A stretch of 64,000 bases of DNA from Sphingomonas bacterium (GTDB lineage: Bacteria; Pseudomonadota; Alphaproteobacteria; Sphingomonadales; Sphingomonadaceae). Position 1 is the stretch's first letter. Every line of letters starts with the position of its first letter. The stretch covers positions 101,813 through 165,812 of the forward strand of contig JASBRX010000022.1 in NCBI GenBank assembly GCA_030149245.1, in the 5' to 3' direction. Below, piece after piece: positions 25,968 through 33,937 of this stretch. A program made the position numbers and the translations under genes. The notes beneath the pieces were generated by a model. It saw only the letters and a list, made by a program, of their open reading frames with translations, was not told where the DNA came from and searched no databases.

Positions 25968-28039
25968 TGACCCTGATCCGACGCGGCCTGCTTGGCTTGG
26001 CGCTGCTCACAGCACCGGCGGCAATGGCCGATGAGGCAGTGCCGCTGAGCGAAGGCTGGCGCTTCGTCAAGGAAGATGTGCGCGGCGGCGAGCGGCCCGG
26101 ACTGGACGATGCGCGCTGGGCGCGGGTCGCGGTGCCGCATACCTATAATGCCGAGGATTCGGGGATTGGCGGGGCCAAGGCACGCGGGGAGCCGGAGGGC
26201 GTCTATTATCGCGGACCCGCCTGGTATCGGCTGAAGATCGACCACAAACCGCGCGCGGCGACCCGCTATCTGCTGCACTTTGGCGGCGCGACGCTGAAGG
26301 CCGATGTGTGGCTGAACGGCGAGAAGGTCGGCAGCCATGAAGGCGGCTATGCCGCGTTCCGCTTCGACGTGACCGGCAAGCTGAAAGCGGGCGAGAATTT
26401 GCTCGCGGTGCGGGTCGACAATGCCAAGAACCCACAGATTTCGCCGCTGAACGGCGACTTCAACCTTTTTGGCGGCCTGTATCGCGAGGTGAAGCTGATC
26501 GCGACGCCGGAGCTGCATTTCGATCGGCTCGACCATGCCGGGCCGGGCATCAAGGTGCGCACCGAGGCGCTAGGCAAGGGGAGTGCGACGGTCGGCCTGA
26601 CCGCAGCGGTGGTCAACGACCGCGCGGTGCCGGCGACGTTCCAGATCGTGACGCGGATTGCCGATGCGCAGGGCAAGGTGGTCGCGACGCAGCGTAGCCC
26701 GCTGACGCTCGCCGCTGGTGCGCGCGGCACGGCGGACCAGCGCTTCACGCTGAAGTCGCCCAAGCTGTGGGAGGGGCGCAAGTCGCCCTATCTGTATCGT
26801 GTGACGAGTGAGGTCGTGGCGGGCGGCAAGGCGATCGATAGCCAGACCGCGCCGCTCGGCATCCGTACCGTCGCGGTGAAGCCGGACGGGATGTTCCTGC
26901 TCAATGGCAAACGCTACCCGCTTTATGGCGTCAATCTGCAGATGCCGACGCGGTTCGGGCGCGGACCGATCGTGACGCAGGCGGAGATCGACGAGGATCT
27001 GCAGATCTTTGACGAGATGGGCGTCACCGGCATCCGCCTGGCGCATATGCAGCATCCGCAGCGCGTCTATGACCGCGCCGACGAGCTGGGGATCCTGATC
27101 CTGACCGAAGTACCGCTGATCGACGATCACGATCAGTCGGATGCGTTCCGCGTCAATCTGGTGGCGCAGATGCGCGAGTTGATCGCGCAGACGTACAACA
27201 ATCCGTCGGTCGCGCTGTGGGGTATCGGCAACGAAATCCGCAAGTCGGATGCGGCGTCGAACCGGATACTGGCGGACCTCAACAGCACGGCCAAGACGCT
27301 CGATCCGCTGCGCCCGACGACCTATGCGCATTGCTGCCTGGACGATAACGACCCGATCGCGCTGCACAGCGATACGGTGTCGTATAACCGCTATTTCGGC
27401 TGGTACTGGACCAAGTCCGAGGACATCGGGCCGTGGGCGGACGAACTGCACGCCAAGATGCCGACGCGGCCGATCGGCGTCAGCGAATATGGTGCTGGCG
27501 CGTCGATCCTGCATCAGGAGGACCCGGTGGTGAAGCGGCCGGAATCGAACGGTTACTGGCACCCCGAGCAGTACCAGACCGACTTCCATGTGAAGCATTG
27601 GCTGGAGATGAAGAAGCGGCCGTTCCTGTGGTCGACCTTCATCTGGCTGGGCATCGATTTCCCGTCGTTCAAGCGCAACGAGGGCGATCGTCCGGCGATC
27701 AACGACAAGGGGTTGGTGACCGAGGACCGGAAGACCAAGAAGGACGCCTATTACTGGTACCAGGCGAACTGGGCCGAAAAGCCGATGCTGCACATCACCA
27801 GTCGCCGCGACACTGACAAGCGGACGCAACAGGTGAAGGTGATGGCGTTCTCCAACCTGCCCAGCATCGAGCTGCGCCTGAATGGTGGGGCTTGGAAGAC
27901 GGTGGCGGTCGAGGATCGCATGGCCAGGTGGACGATCGAGCTGGCCAAGGGCGAGAACCGCGTCGAGGCGCGCGCGTGGACGCCGGACGGCAAGCTGCTC
28001 ACCGATCAGGTGACGTGGCGCTACGCCACGCGGCCCTGA
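25964..28039 (+). CDS. GH2 family glycosidase (beta-galactosidase/glucuronidase type)
   Basis: A 691-residue secreted GH2 enzyme with a Sec-type leader (MMTLIRRGLLGLALLTAPAAMA). Domain order: jelly-roll sugar-binding domain (LSEGWRFVKED...RVAVPHTYN), immunoglobulin-like domain, then the TIM barrel starting at about residue 310 with the LLNGKRYPLYGVN motif. The acid/base Glu is in VALWGIGNEIR and the nucleophile Glu in IGVSEYGAG. The barrel is followed by a C-terminal beta domain. The translation start is coupled to the GH28 gene. Beta-galactosidase or beta-glucuronidase activity on pectin side chains is likely, but the sequence does not tell which. Confidence 0.9.
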   Translation: MMTLIRRGLLGLALLTAPAAMADEAVPLSEGWRFVKEDVRGGERPGLDDARWARVAVPHTYNAEDSGIGGAKARGEPEGVYYRGPAWYRLKIDHKPRAATRYLLHFGGATLKADVWLNGEKVGSHEGGYAAFRFDVTGKLKAGENLLAVRVDNAKNPQISPLNGDFNLFGGLYREVKLIATPELHFDRLDHAGPGIKVRTEALGKGSATVGLTAAVVNDRAVPATFQIVTRIADAQGKVVATQRSPLTLAAGARGTADQRFTLKSPKLWEGRKSPYLYRVTSEVVAGGKAIDSQTAPLGIRTVAVKPDGMFLLNGKRYPLYGVNLQMPTRFGRGPIVTQAEIDEDLQIFDEMGVTGIRLAHMQHPQRVYDRADELGILILTEVPLIDDHDQSDAFRVNLVAQMRELIAQTYNNPSVALWGIGNEIRKSDAASNRILADLNSTAKTLDPLRPTTYAHCCLDDNDPIALHSDTVSYNRYFGWYWTKSEDIGPWADELHAKMPTRPIGVSEYGAGASILHQEDPVVKRPESNGYWHPEQYQTDFHVKHWLEMKKRPFLWSTFIWLGIDFPSFKRNEGDRPAINDKGLVTEDRKTKKDAYYWYQANWAEKPMLHITSRRDTDKRTQQVKVMAFSNLPSIELRLNGGAWKTVAVEDRMARWTIELAKGENRVEARAWTPDGKLLTDQVTWRYATRP

Positions 28040-28055
28040 ACTTATCCCCCCTCAG

Positions 28056-28084
28056 GCCCACCGTGCGCACTGCGCGCGGTGGGC
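28056..28084 (+). terminator. Rho-independent terminator after the GH28-GH2 operon
   Basis: Inverted repeat GCCCACCG...CGGTGGGC with extra pairing inside the loop, followed by ATTTTTTG, 17 bp after the GH2 stop. Confidence 0.9.
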
Positions 28085-28263
28085 ATTTTTTGTGGGTTGG
28101 TGCGTTACGCGATATCGGCGCGGTGGTTTCTATCGTGGGATTGAAATAACCAAATAGGTTTCACGTGGAATGCCGTGAAACGCGCGGAAATGCGTGTGTT
28201 CGGGGTGCGGATTCGGTATTTTTCCAGGGTACGCCCGAAAAGGATGATGCGAACATGTCGTGG

Positions 28264-28295
28264 AAGAACGCGCCGTAGCGCTACGGTGCGTTCTT
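28264..28295. terminator. Bidirectional hairpin terminator
   Basis: Arms AAGAACGC and GCGTTCTT surround the inner palindrome CCGTAGCGCTACGG. It lies between the converging GH2 and beta-helix genes and has T-rich sequence on the right (CCTTTT). The region 28096-28263 between the two hairpins shows no gene. Confidence 0.7.
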
Positions 28296-28329
28296 CCTTT
28301 TGCGGGCGGGATGTCCTGCGTTTAGACGC

Positions 28330-30315
28330 TCAGTCGCGCGGACCGGCGGCGTCGATCACCTTTTGCGCTTCGGCGGGCCAGTTGCGGTCGGGGATCAGGA
28401 AATTGCCGCGTGCGTCGTTGCCGATTTCGGGGAGCCAGCGTCCGCCGGTGCTCATCGAATTATGCCAGTTGCCGACCGCGCGATTGTCGGTCGAAATCTT
28501 GCGCGCATACATCTTGCCGGCGGTGTTGATGTTGAGCCATTTGCCGCCGGTCTCGACGACATTGCCGGTGACGGTGAAGTGCTTGCTGCCTTCATCCAGA
28601 TAGATGGCGATTCGGTTCGAGATGTCGAAAATGTGGTTGTTGCGGATCACCGAATTCGGGTTCGCCGAGAGGTTGTAGATCGCGCCGCCATCCTCATACC
28701 ACAGCTTCACGCCATGGACGCGGTTCCCCTCGACCAGCGTGTTGCGCAGCGTGGTCGGGGTGGTGAACTTGGGGTTGTGGACATAGCCCTTGGCATTTTC
28801 CTCATAATTGGGATTGCCGCCTGCGTCGTTATAGCCCCAGCCCCAGCCGGTTGCGATCGCGTCATAGGGCGCGTCGCTGATGTCGTTGTGCAGGATCTGC
28901 GCGCCGTCGATATAGGTGGTCAGGATCGCGGCATTGTCCTTGTAATCCTGGCTGACCGTGACGACGGTGTTGTCGGCGATGACGAGATCGCGGTTAATCA
29001 GGTTCGGGTTGGACGGATGGTGCGCGTCGGTGCGCACGCCGCCCGCCATGATCGCGCCGCCCGCGAGCACCGAGAAGCGGTTGCGTGAGACGCGGATGCC
29101 GCTGGTCGCGAGGCCGACGCCGGAGAGATGCGCGGTCGGTTCGTTGCCGATGCCGAGCGCGATCTGACCGAGCTGGTTGAAGTGATTGCCTTCAAAGGTC
29201 ACGTCGCGCGCCGCCGAGACCTGAACCGCGGCGGGCATCTGGTGCCATTTGAGGCGCATCGATTCGAACTCGACGCAGCCCCAGCCGCATTTCTCCCACG
29301 CGTCCTTGGGGCGGATGGGAGAGACGTCCTTGAGATACGCACCGCTCTGTTGGTTGGCATAGCCGGTCGGCTGCGACGCGCCGAGCCATGAGCTGTGCGC
29401 GAAGGTGATGCCGCGAAAGCTGATCCGCTCGATCGGGGCTTCGGGCGTGCCGCTGATCGACACCAGGGTTTCGAGCGTGGGGACGACGACCTTGAGGTCC
29501 TTGATATCCTCATCGATCCCGGTGCGCAGGTAGAGTTTGCCGGCCTCAGGCTCGATCACCCATTGGTGATAGCGCGCGTGCCAGTCATTGGTCTTGCCGA
29601 TGAATTCGAGCGCGTTGACGAGGAACAGGCGGGAGTCATCGGGGAAGATCGGCTTGCTGATCGTGTCATAGCCCCAGGTGTTATTGTCCCAGGCGGGCTG
29701 GTGCATCGTCACACGCATGCCGTCGATCGACTTTACCGGGGAGTAGCGGTCGGTGAAGAAGCCGGTTGCCTCAAGCTCCAGCCGGCCGGGACGGGCGAGC
29801 TTGGCGATATAGTCATATTTGGGGTTGGTGATTTCGAACCCGGTCGGGCCGAATTTCACGTCGGAGGATTTGAGTTCGATCCACGGGCGTTCGGCGACGG
29901 TGCCGTTGACCCAGATCTGGCGCGTATCCAGCCCCTTTGGCGTCGCGGCGACATAGATGCGGCGGTCGGGGTCGTAGGCGGTGAAGCCGGTGACTTCGAT
30001 GCCGGAGGAGATGACCGGCTTGGCGCCATCGGCGGCGCGCCATTCGACGCTTTTGCCGTTCTGTCCGCCATCGGCGCGGCGGAAGACCAACGGCGCGGTG
30101 AGGCGATAGGTGCCGTCGGCGAGCAGCACGGTGACGTCGTTGCGCGCATTGCTGGCGCGGACGAGTGCTTGGGCGCGTTCGAGGGTGCGAACCGGGCGGT
30201 CCTGCGTGCCCGGATTGCGGTCATTACCGGTCGGCGCGACATGCACCGTCACCTGCGCCATCGCGGTCGAGGCGGACAGCAGCGCGACGGCGAGGGTCAG
30301 CGAGCGTGCGATCAT
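28330..30315 (-). CDS. Secreted right-handed beta-helix protein, possible GH141-type fucosidase/xylanase
   Basis: A 661-residue protein with a clean Sec signal peptide (ARSLTLAVALLSASTAMAQ). The N-terminus reads VHVAPTGNDRNPGTQDRPVRTLERAQALVR, typical of the beta-helix hydrolases and lyases annotated as parallel beta-helix repeat proteins, including GH141, the family with an RG-II fucosidase. Asn-rich coils follow (ISGTPEAPIERISFRGITF, VIRNNHIFDISNRIAIYLDEGSKHFTVTGN). I cannot identify catalytic residues. Its gene follows the deoxyfuconate dehydrogenase gene by 24 bp on the same strand. The general fold is firm; the GH141 assignment is tentative. Confidence 0.65.
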   Translation of the reverse strand: MIARSLTLAVALLSASTAMAQVTVHVAPTGNDRNPGTQDRPVRTLERAQALVRASNARNDVTVLLADGTYRLTAPLVFRRADGGQNGKSVEWRAADGAKPVISSGIEVTGFTAYDPDRRIYVAATPKGLDTRQIWVNGTVAERPWIELKSSDVKFGPTGFEITNPKYDYIAKLARPGRLELEATGFFTDRYSPVKSIDGMRVTMHQPAWDNNTWGYDTISKPIFPDDSRLFLVNALEFIGKTNDWHARYHQWVIEPEAGKLYLRTGIDEDIKDLKVVVPTLETLVSISGTPEAPIERISFRGITFAHSSWLGASQPTGYANQQSGAYLKDVSPIRPKDAWEKCGWGCVEFESMRLKWHQMPAAVQVSAARDVTFEGNHFNQLGQIALGIGNEPTAHLSGVGLATSGIRVSRNRFSVLAGGAIMAGGVRTDAHHPSNPNLINRDLVIADNTVVTVSQDYKDNAAILTTYIDGAQILHNDISDAPYDAIATGWGWGYNDAGGNPNYEENAKGYVHNPKFTTPTTLRNTLVEGNRVHGVKLWYEDGGAIYNLSANPNSVIRNNHIFDISNRIAIYLDEGSKHFTVTGNVVETGGKWLNINTAGKMYARKISTDNRAVGNWHNSMSTGGRWLPEIGNDARGNFLIPDRNWPAEAQKVIDAAGPRD

Positions 30316-30339
30316 GGAAACCTCTCCTAGTATCTTCTT

Positions 30340-31068
30340 TTAGTTTACCCAGCCGCCATCGATGACGCTGGTCGTTCCGGTGGTGAAGGCGCTTTCGTCC
30401 GAGGCGAGATAGACGGCGAGCGCGGCGAGTTCGTCCACATGGCCGAACCTGCCCATCGCCTGACGCGCGGTGAATTCGGCATAGGCTTTTTCAAAGTCGC
30501 CAGTGTCATGGAGCCGTTGAATCAGCGAGGGCGTTTCGACCGTGCCGGGGCAGATCGCGTTGCAGCGGATGCCGTGGGTGACATAGTCGATCGCGACCGA
30601 TTTGGTGAGGCCGATGACCGCCGCCTTGGTCGCGCCATAGGCGAAGCGGTTGGCGACCGCCTTGATGCTCGAACAGACCGACGACATGTTGATGATCGAC
30701 CCGCCGCCGCGCGCGATCATGCCGGGCAGCACGGCGCGAATCATGCGATATTGCGCGGTGACGTTGAGCGCATAGGCGAAGTCCCATTGATCCTCGTCGC
30801 AGTCGAGGATGGTGCCGGCGTGGACCACGCCCGCGCAGTTGTAGAGGACGTTCAGATCGGGATAGTCGGCGGCGATCGCCTTGACCGCGCCGGAGTTGGT
30901 CACGTCGAGCACGCGGGTTTCGGCGCCTTCGAGTCCTTCCAGTGCCTCGGCGCGCACATCGGTGGCGATCACGCGGGCGCCTTCGCGGACAAAGGCTTGC
31001 GCGGTGGCGCGGCCGATCCCCTGGCCCGCTGCGGTGACCAGCGCGACCTTGCCTTCCAGACGGCCCAT
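30340..31068 (-). CDS. 2-keto-3-deoxy-L-fuconate dehydrogenase (SDR, DHRS6/BDH2-like)
   Basis: A 242-residue SDR that follows the DHRS6/BDH2 pattern nearly along its full length: MGRLEGKVALVTAAGQGIG, a TRVLDVT segment, NCAGVVHAGTILDCDE, INMSSVCSSIKAVANRFAYGATKAAVIGLTKSVA and CPGTVETPSL, ending VIDGGWVN. Bacterial members act in L-fucose catabolism, oxidising 2-keto-3-deoxy-L-fuconate at C4. The product could be split by the FAH hydrolase at 5172. The start at 31068 follows GGAGAGAGTTTG; longer upstream reading is not conserved and crosses the operator. Confidence 0.9.
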   Translation of the reverse strand: MGRLEGKVALVTAAGQGIGRATAQAFVREGARVIATDVRAEALEGLEGAETRVLDVTNSGAVKAIAADYPDLNVLYNCAGVVHAGTILDCDEDQWDFAYALNVTAQYRMIRAVLPGMIARGGGSIINMSSVCSSIKAVANRFAYGATKAAVIGLTKSVAIDYVTHGIRCNAICPGTVETPSLIQRLHDTGDFEKAYAEFTARQAMGRFGHVDELAALAVYLASDESAFTTGTTSVIDGGWVN

Positions 31069-31113
31069 CAAACTCTCTCCTAATCGGGACAAGCGGCATG
31101 GACAGATGCCGCG

Positions 31114-31141
31114 ATCAAACATATGATGAATTATGTTTGAT
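31114..31141. promoter_or_regulatory. Palindromic operator between divergent fucose and GH28 genes (site F)
   Basis: A 28-bp inverted repeat with 10-bp arms ATCAAACATA and TATGTTTGAT around TGATGAAT. Read on the minus strand, its left part (31114-31130) matches 14 of 17 bases of the type 1 operator. It lies between the SDR start (31068) and the GH28 start (31166). Confidence 0.65.
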
Positions 31142-31165
31142 CGACACGCAAGCGCCGACTTTCCC

Positions 31166-32761
31166 ATGGATCGCCGATCGAGTCTGGGCCTTCTCGCCAT
31201 GCTGTTGGGCAGCCCCGCGCTGGCCCAGTCCGCGCTGAGCGGGCATGGCGTAGAGAATATCCGCGACCATGGCGCGCGCGGCGACGGGCGGACGATCGAT
31301 AGTCCGGCGATCCGGCGCGCGGTGGAGGCGGCGGCGAAGCGCGGTGGGGGCGTCGTGCTGGTGCCGCCGGGGCGGTATCTGAGCTTTTCGATCCGGTTGC
31401 TGGACAATGTCACGCTGGCGCTGGCGGCGGGGGCGGTGATCGAGGCGGCCGATCCCGACATCCATGGGCGCAATTACGATCCGCCCGAAAATTATATGGA
31501 AGAGCAGTTCCAGGATTTCGGGATCACCCATGTCCATAACAGCCTGATCTATGCCGATGGCGCGTCGAATATCGGGGTGGTCGGGCCGGGGATGCTGCAC
31601 GGGCTGGGGCTGGATCGCGAAGGGCCGGGGGACCGTTGGTGGCAGCGCAAGACTTGGCAATCGGCCAAGGCGCTGGGGATCAGCCCCAAGGAATATATGC
31701 TGCGCGACGCGAACGAGGCGGCGCAGGTCGGGCGGGCGAACAAGACGGTCGGGCTGATGAACTGTCGCAACGTGCGGTTGCAGGATTTCACGATCCTGCA
31801 GGCGGGGCATTTCGGGATCATCGCGCATGGTTGCACCAACATGGCGCTGGACGGGATCGTGATCGACACCGACCGCGACGGGATCGACATCGATTGCTGT
31901 CGCGACGTGCGCGTGGTCAACTGCACGGTCAATGCGCCCAAGGATGACGCGATCGTGCTGAAGAGCAGCTATGCGCTGGGCCGCAAGGTGATGTGTGAGG
32001 ACATTCTGATCCAGGGGTGCAAGACCAGCGGGTATGCGATGGGGTCGCTGCTGGATGGCAGCTATCGCCTGTCGGACTATCCCGCGCCCGACAAGATCGG
32101 CGTGCTGGGGCGGATCAAGATGGGGACCGAGACCAATGGCGGGTTCCGCAATGTGCGGATCGCCGATTGTATCTGCACCAACACGCGCGGGATCCTGGTC
32201 GGCATTGTCGATGGCGGTGTGATGGAGGATGTGGCGATTTCGGGGATCATCCTGCGCGATCCGGTCAACCACCCGCTGTTCGTCCATCATGCGGCGCGGA
32301 TGCGCGCGCCCAAGGGGACGCCGGTCGGGGCGATCCGGCGGGTGCGGTTCGACGATATTCAGGTGTCGGGTGCCCATCCGCGCTATCCGTGCGGGGTCGA
32401 GGGGATTGCGGATGGGCCGGTGGAGGATGTGACGTTCAGCGGCGTTGACGTGCAGTCGGCCGGCGGGGGGACTGCCGCCGATGCTGCGCGTGAGCCGGAA
32501 TATCGGCGTGAGACGAGCCTGGAGGTCAGCTACCTCAAGACGCTGCCCGCGCACGGTCTGTGGGCGCGGCATGCGAAGCGGCTGAGCGTGCGTGACTGTC
32601 GCTTTGCCACCGATGCGCCCGATGCGCGGCCAACGATTGCGTTGCGCAACGTTGCGGGCGCGCAGATCGACGGGCTGTCGTCGCGCAAGGCGCGGGGCGA
32701 GGCGGTTTCGGCGAAGGACAGCAGCGGCGTGGTGCTGGGCGACGTGCAGGTTCTGGCGTGA
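31166..32761 (+). CDS. GH28 family hydrolase (rhamnogalacturonan/galacturonan type), copy 2
   Basis: A 531-residue secreted beta-helix enzyme, closely similar to the one at 24330. Leader MDRRSSLGLLAMLLGSPALAQ has a double Arg. Then NIRDHGARGDGRTIDS, the catalytic region DTDRDGIDIDCCRD, APKDDAIVLKSSY, KTSGYAMGSLLDGSY in place of GHG, and GRIKMG. I chose the ATG at 31166 since the signal peptide follows directly; an ATG at 31133 lies within the palindromic operator and has no ribosome-binding site. The stop overlaps the GTG of the aldo/keto reductase gene. Confidence 0.87.
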   Translation: MDRRSSLGLLAMLLGSPALAQSALSGHGVENIRDHGARGDGRTIDSPAIRRAVEAAAKRGGGVVLVPPGRYLSFSIRLLDNVTLALAAGAVIEAADPDIHGRNYDPPENYMEEQFQDFGITHVHNSLIYADGASNIGVVGPGMLHGLGLDREGPGDRWWQRKTWQSAKALGISPKEYMLRDANEAAQVGRANKTVGLMNCRNVRLQDFTILQAGHFGIIAHGCTNMALDGIVIDTDRDGIDIDCCRDVRVVNCTVNAPKDDAIVLKSSYALGRKVMCEDILIQGCKTSGYAMGSLLDGSYRLSDYPAPDKIGVLGRIKMGTETNGGFRNVRIADCICTNTRGILVGIVDGGVMEDVAISGIILRDPVNHPLFVHHAARMRAPKGTPVGAIRRVRFDDIQVSGAHPRYPCGVEGIADGPVEDVTFSGVDVQSAGGGTAADAAREPEYRRETSLEVSYLKTLPAHGLWARHAKRLSVRDCRFATDAPDARPTIALRNVAGAQIDGLSSRKARGEAVSAKDSSGVVLGDVQVLA

Positions 32762-33768
32762 ACGGTGCGCTGGGTCCGCTGGCGTTCGGGGCGGCGTCGA
32801 TCGGCAATCTGTATCGCGCGGTGCCGGATGATCAGGCGCGGGCAGTTGTGGCGCGGGCGTGGGACGCAGGGGTGCGTTATTTCGACACCGCGCCGCATTA
32901 TGGCTTTGGGCTGAGCGAGAAACGGCTGGGTGCGGCGCTCGCGGAGCTGGACCCGGATCAGACCGCGATCATTTCTACCAAGGTCGGGCGGCGGCTTGAC
33001 CCGCGGCCCGATGCGGATCTGTCGGCGGTGCGGCAGGCGTTCGTTTCGCCCGAGCCGTATGAAAGCGTGTTCGATTACAGCTATGACGCGGTGATGCGGT
33101 CGCATGAGGACAGCCTCAAGCGCTTGCGGCGCGAGCGGGTCGATATCCTCTATGCGCATGACATCGGCAGTTTTGCGCATGGGGACGATCACCCGCGTGT
33201 GTTCGCCGAGTTTCTGGAGGGCGGTTATCGCGCGATGTGCGAGCTGCGCGCGTCGGGGGCGGTTTCGGCGATTGGGCTGGGCGTCAACGAGGTCGCGGTG
33301 TGCGAGGAGATGCTGGCGGCGGGCGATGTGGACCTGCTGATGCTGGCCGGGCGCTACACGCTGCTGGAGCAGGACCCGTTGGACCGGCTACTGCCATTGT
33401 GTGCGGAGCGGGGCGTGCAGTTGGTGATCGCCGGGCCGTATAATTCGGGGATTCTGGCCAAGGGCGTGCGGGGCGGGAGCGTGCCGAACTTCAACTATGA
33501 GCCCGCGCCCGCCGCGATTGTCGAACGGGTGGGGCGGATCGAGGATATCTGCGCGGCGCATGGCGTGCCGCTGGCCGCCGCCGCGCTGCAATTCCCGCTG
33601 GCGCATCCGCAGGTCGCTGCGGTGGTGCCGGGGATGGGGTCGGTGGCGCAGGTGGACGACGCGCTGACGCTGATCCGCCACCCGATCCCGGCCGGGTTCT
33701 GGAGCGACCTGCGCGCGGCGGGGCTGATCCGCCCCGACGCGCCGGTGCCTGACGCAGCGCGACCCTAG
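32758..33768 (+). CDS. Aldo/keto reductase, L-fucose (D-threo-aldose) dehydrogenase-like
   Basis: A 336-residue aldo/keto reductase. The N-terminal LGPLAFGAASIGNLYR and YFDTAPHYGFGLSEKRLG (catalytic Asp and Tyr) are followed by ISTKVGRRL with the catalytic Lys, and the His region YAHDIGSF. These match the bacterial L-fucose/D-threo-aldose 1-dehydrogenases, which make L-fucono-lactone with NAD(P)+. Coupled to the GH28 gene through GTGA. With the mutarotase, the keto-deoxy-fuconate dehydrogenase and the fucosidases (GH29, GH95), it gives the entry step of a fucose pathway. Confidence 0.85.
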   Translation: MNGALGPLAFGAASIGNLYRAVPDDQARAVVARAWDAGVRYFDTAPHYGFGLSEKRLGAALAELDPDQTAIISTKVGRRLDPRPDADLSAVRQAFVSPEPYESVFDYSYDAVMRSHEDSLKRLRRERVDILYAHDIGSFAHGDDHPRVFAEFLEGGYRAMCELRASGAVSAIGLGVNEVAVCEEMLAAGDVDLLMLAGRYTLLEQDPLDRLLPLCAERGVQLVIAGPYNSGILAKGVRGGSVPNFNYEPAPAAIVERVGRIEDICAAHGVPLAAAALQFPLAHPQVAAVVPGMGSVAQVDDALTLIRHPIPAGFWSDLRAAGLIRPDAPVPDAARP

Positions 33769-33783
33769 CTACCGGCACTCTAA

Positions 33784-33917
33784 AATCCTCCCCCGCCAGG
33801 GGGAGGTGGCAGCGCAGCTGACGGAGGGGGAGGAAGCACGCAGGCAAGAGGTTGAAGACGCAGCCGTCCTCCCCCTCCGTCGCCTTCGGCGCCACCTCCC
33901 CCTGGCGGGGGAGGATT
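33784..33917. repeat. Intergenic palindromic repeat (CCTCCCCC element), copy 1
   Basis: Two inverted units: TCCTCCCCCGCCAGGGGGAG...GACGGAGGGGGAGG and its mirror CCTCCCCCTCCGTC...CTCCCCCTGGCGGGGGAGGA. Each unit is itself palindromic. The same element recurs near 43402-43626 and 50411-50548. It sits between two converging genes and may help end transcription. Confidence 0.85.
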
Positions 33918-33937
33918 TGAGGGGTGAATGGGCCGGG

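Noticed and set aside
33784..33917. Possible CRISPR array from repeated CCTCCCCC units
   Set aside because: There are only two inverted units per place, no constant spacer length and no cas genes; the elements are palindromic dispersed repeats.
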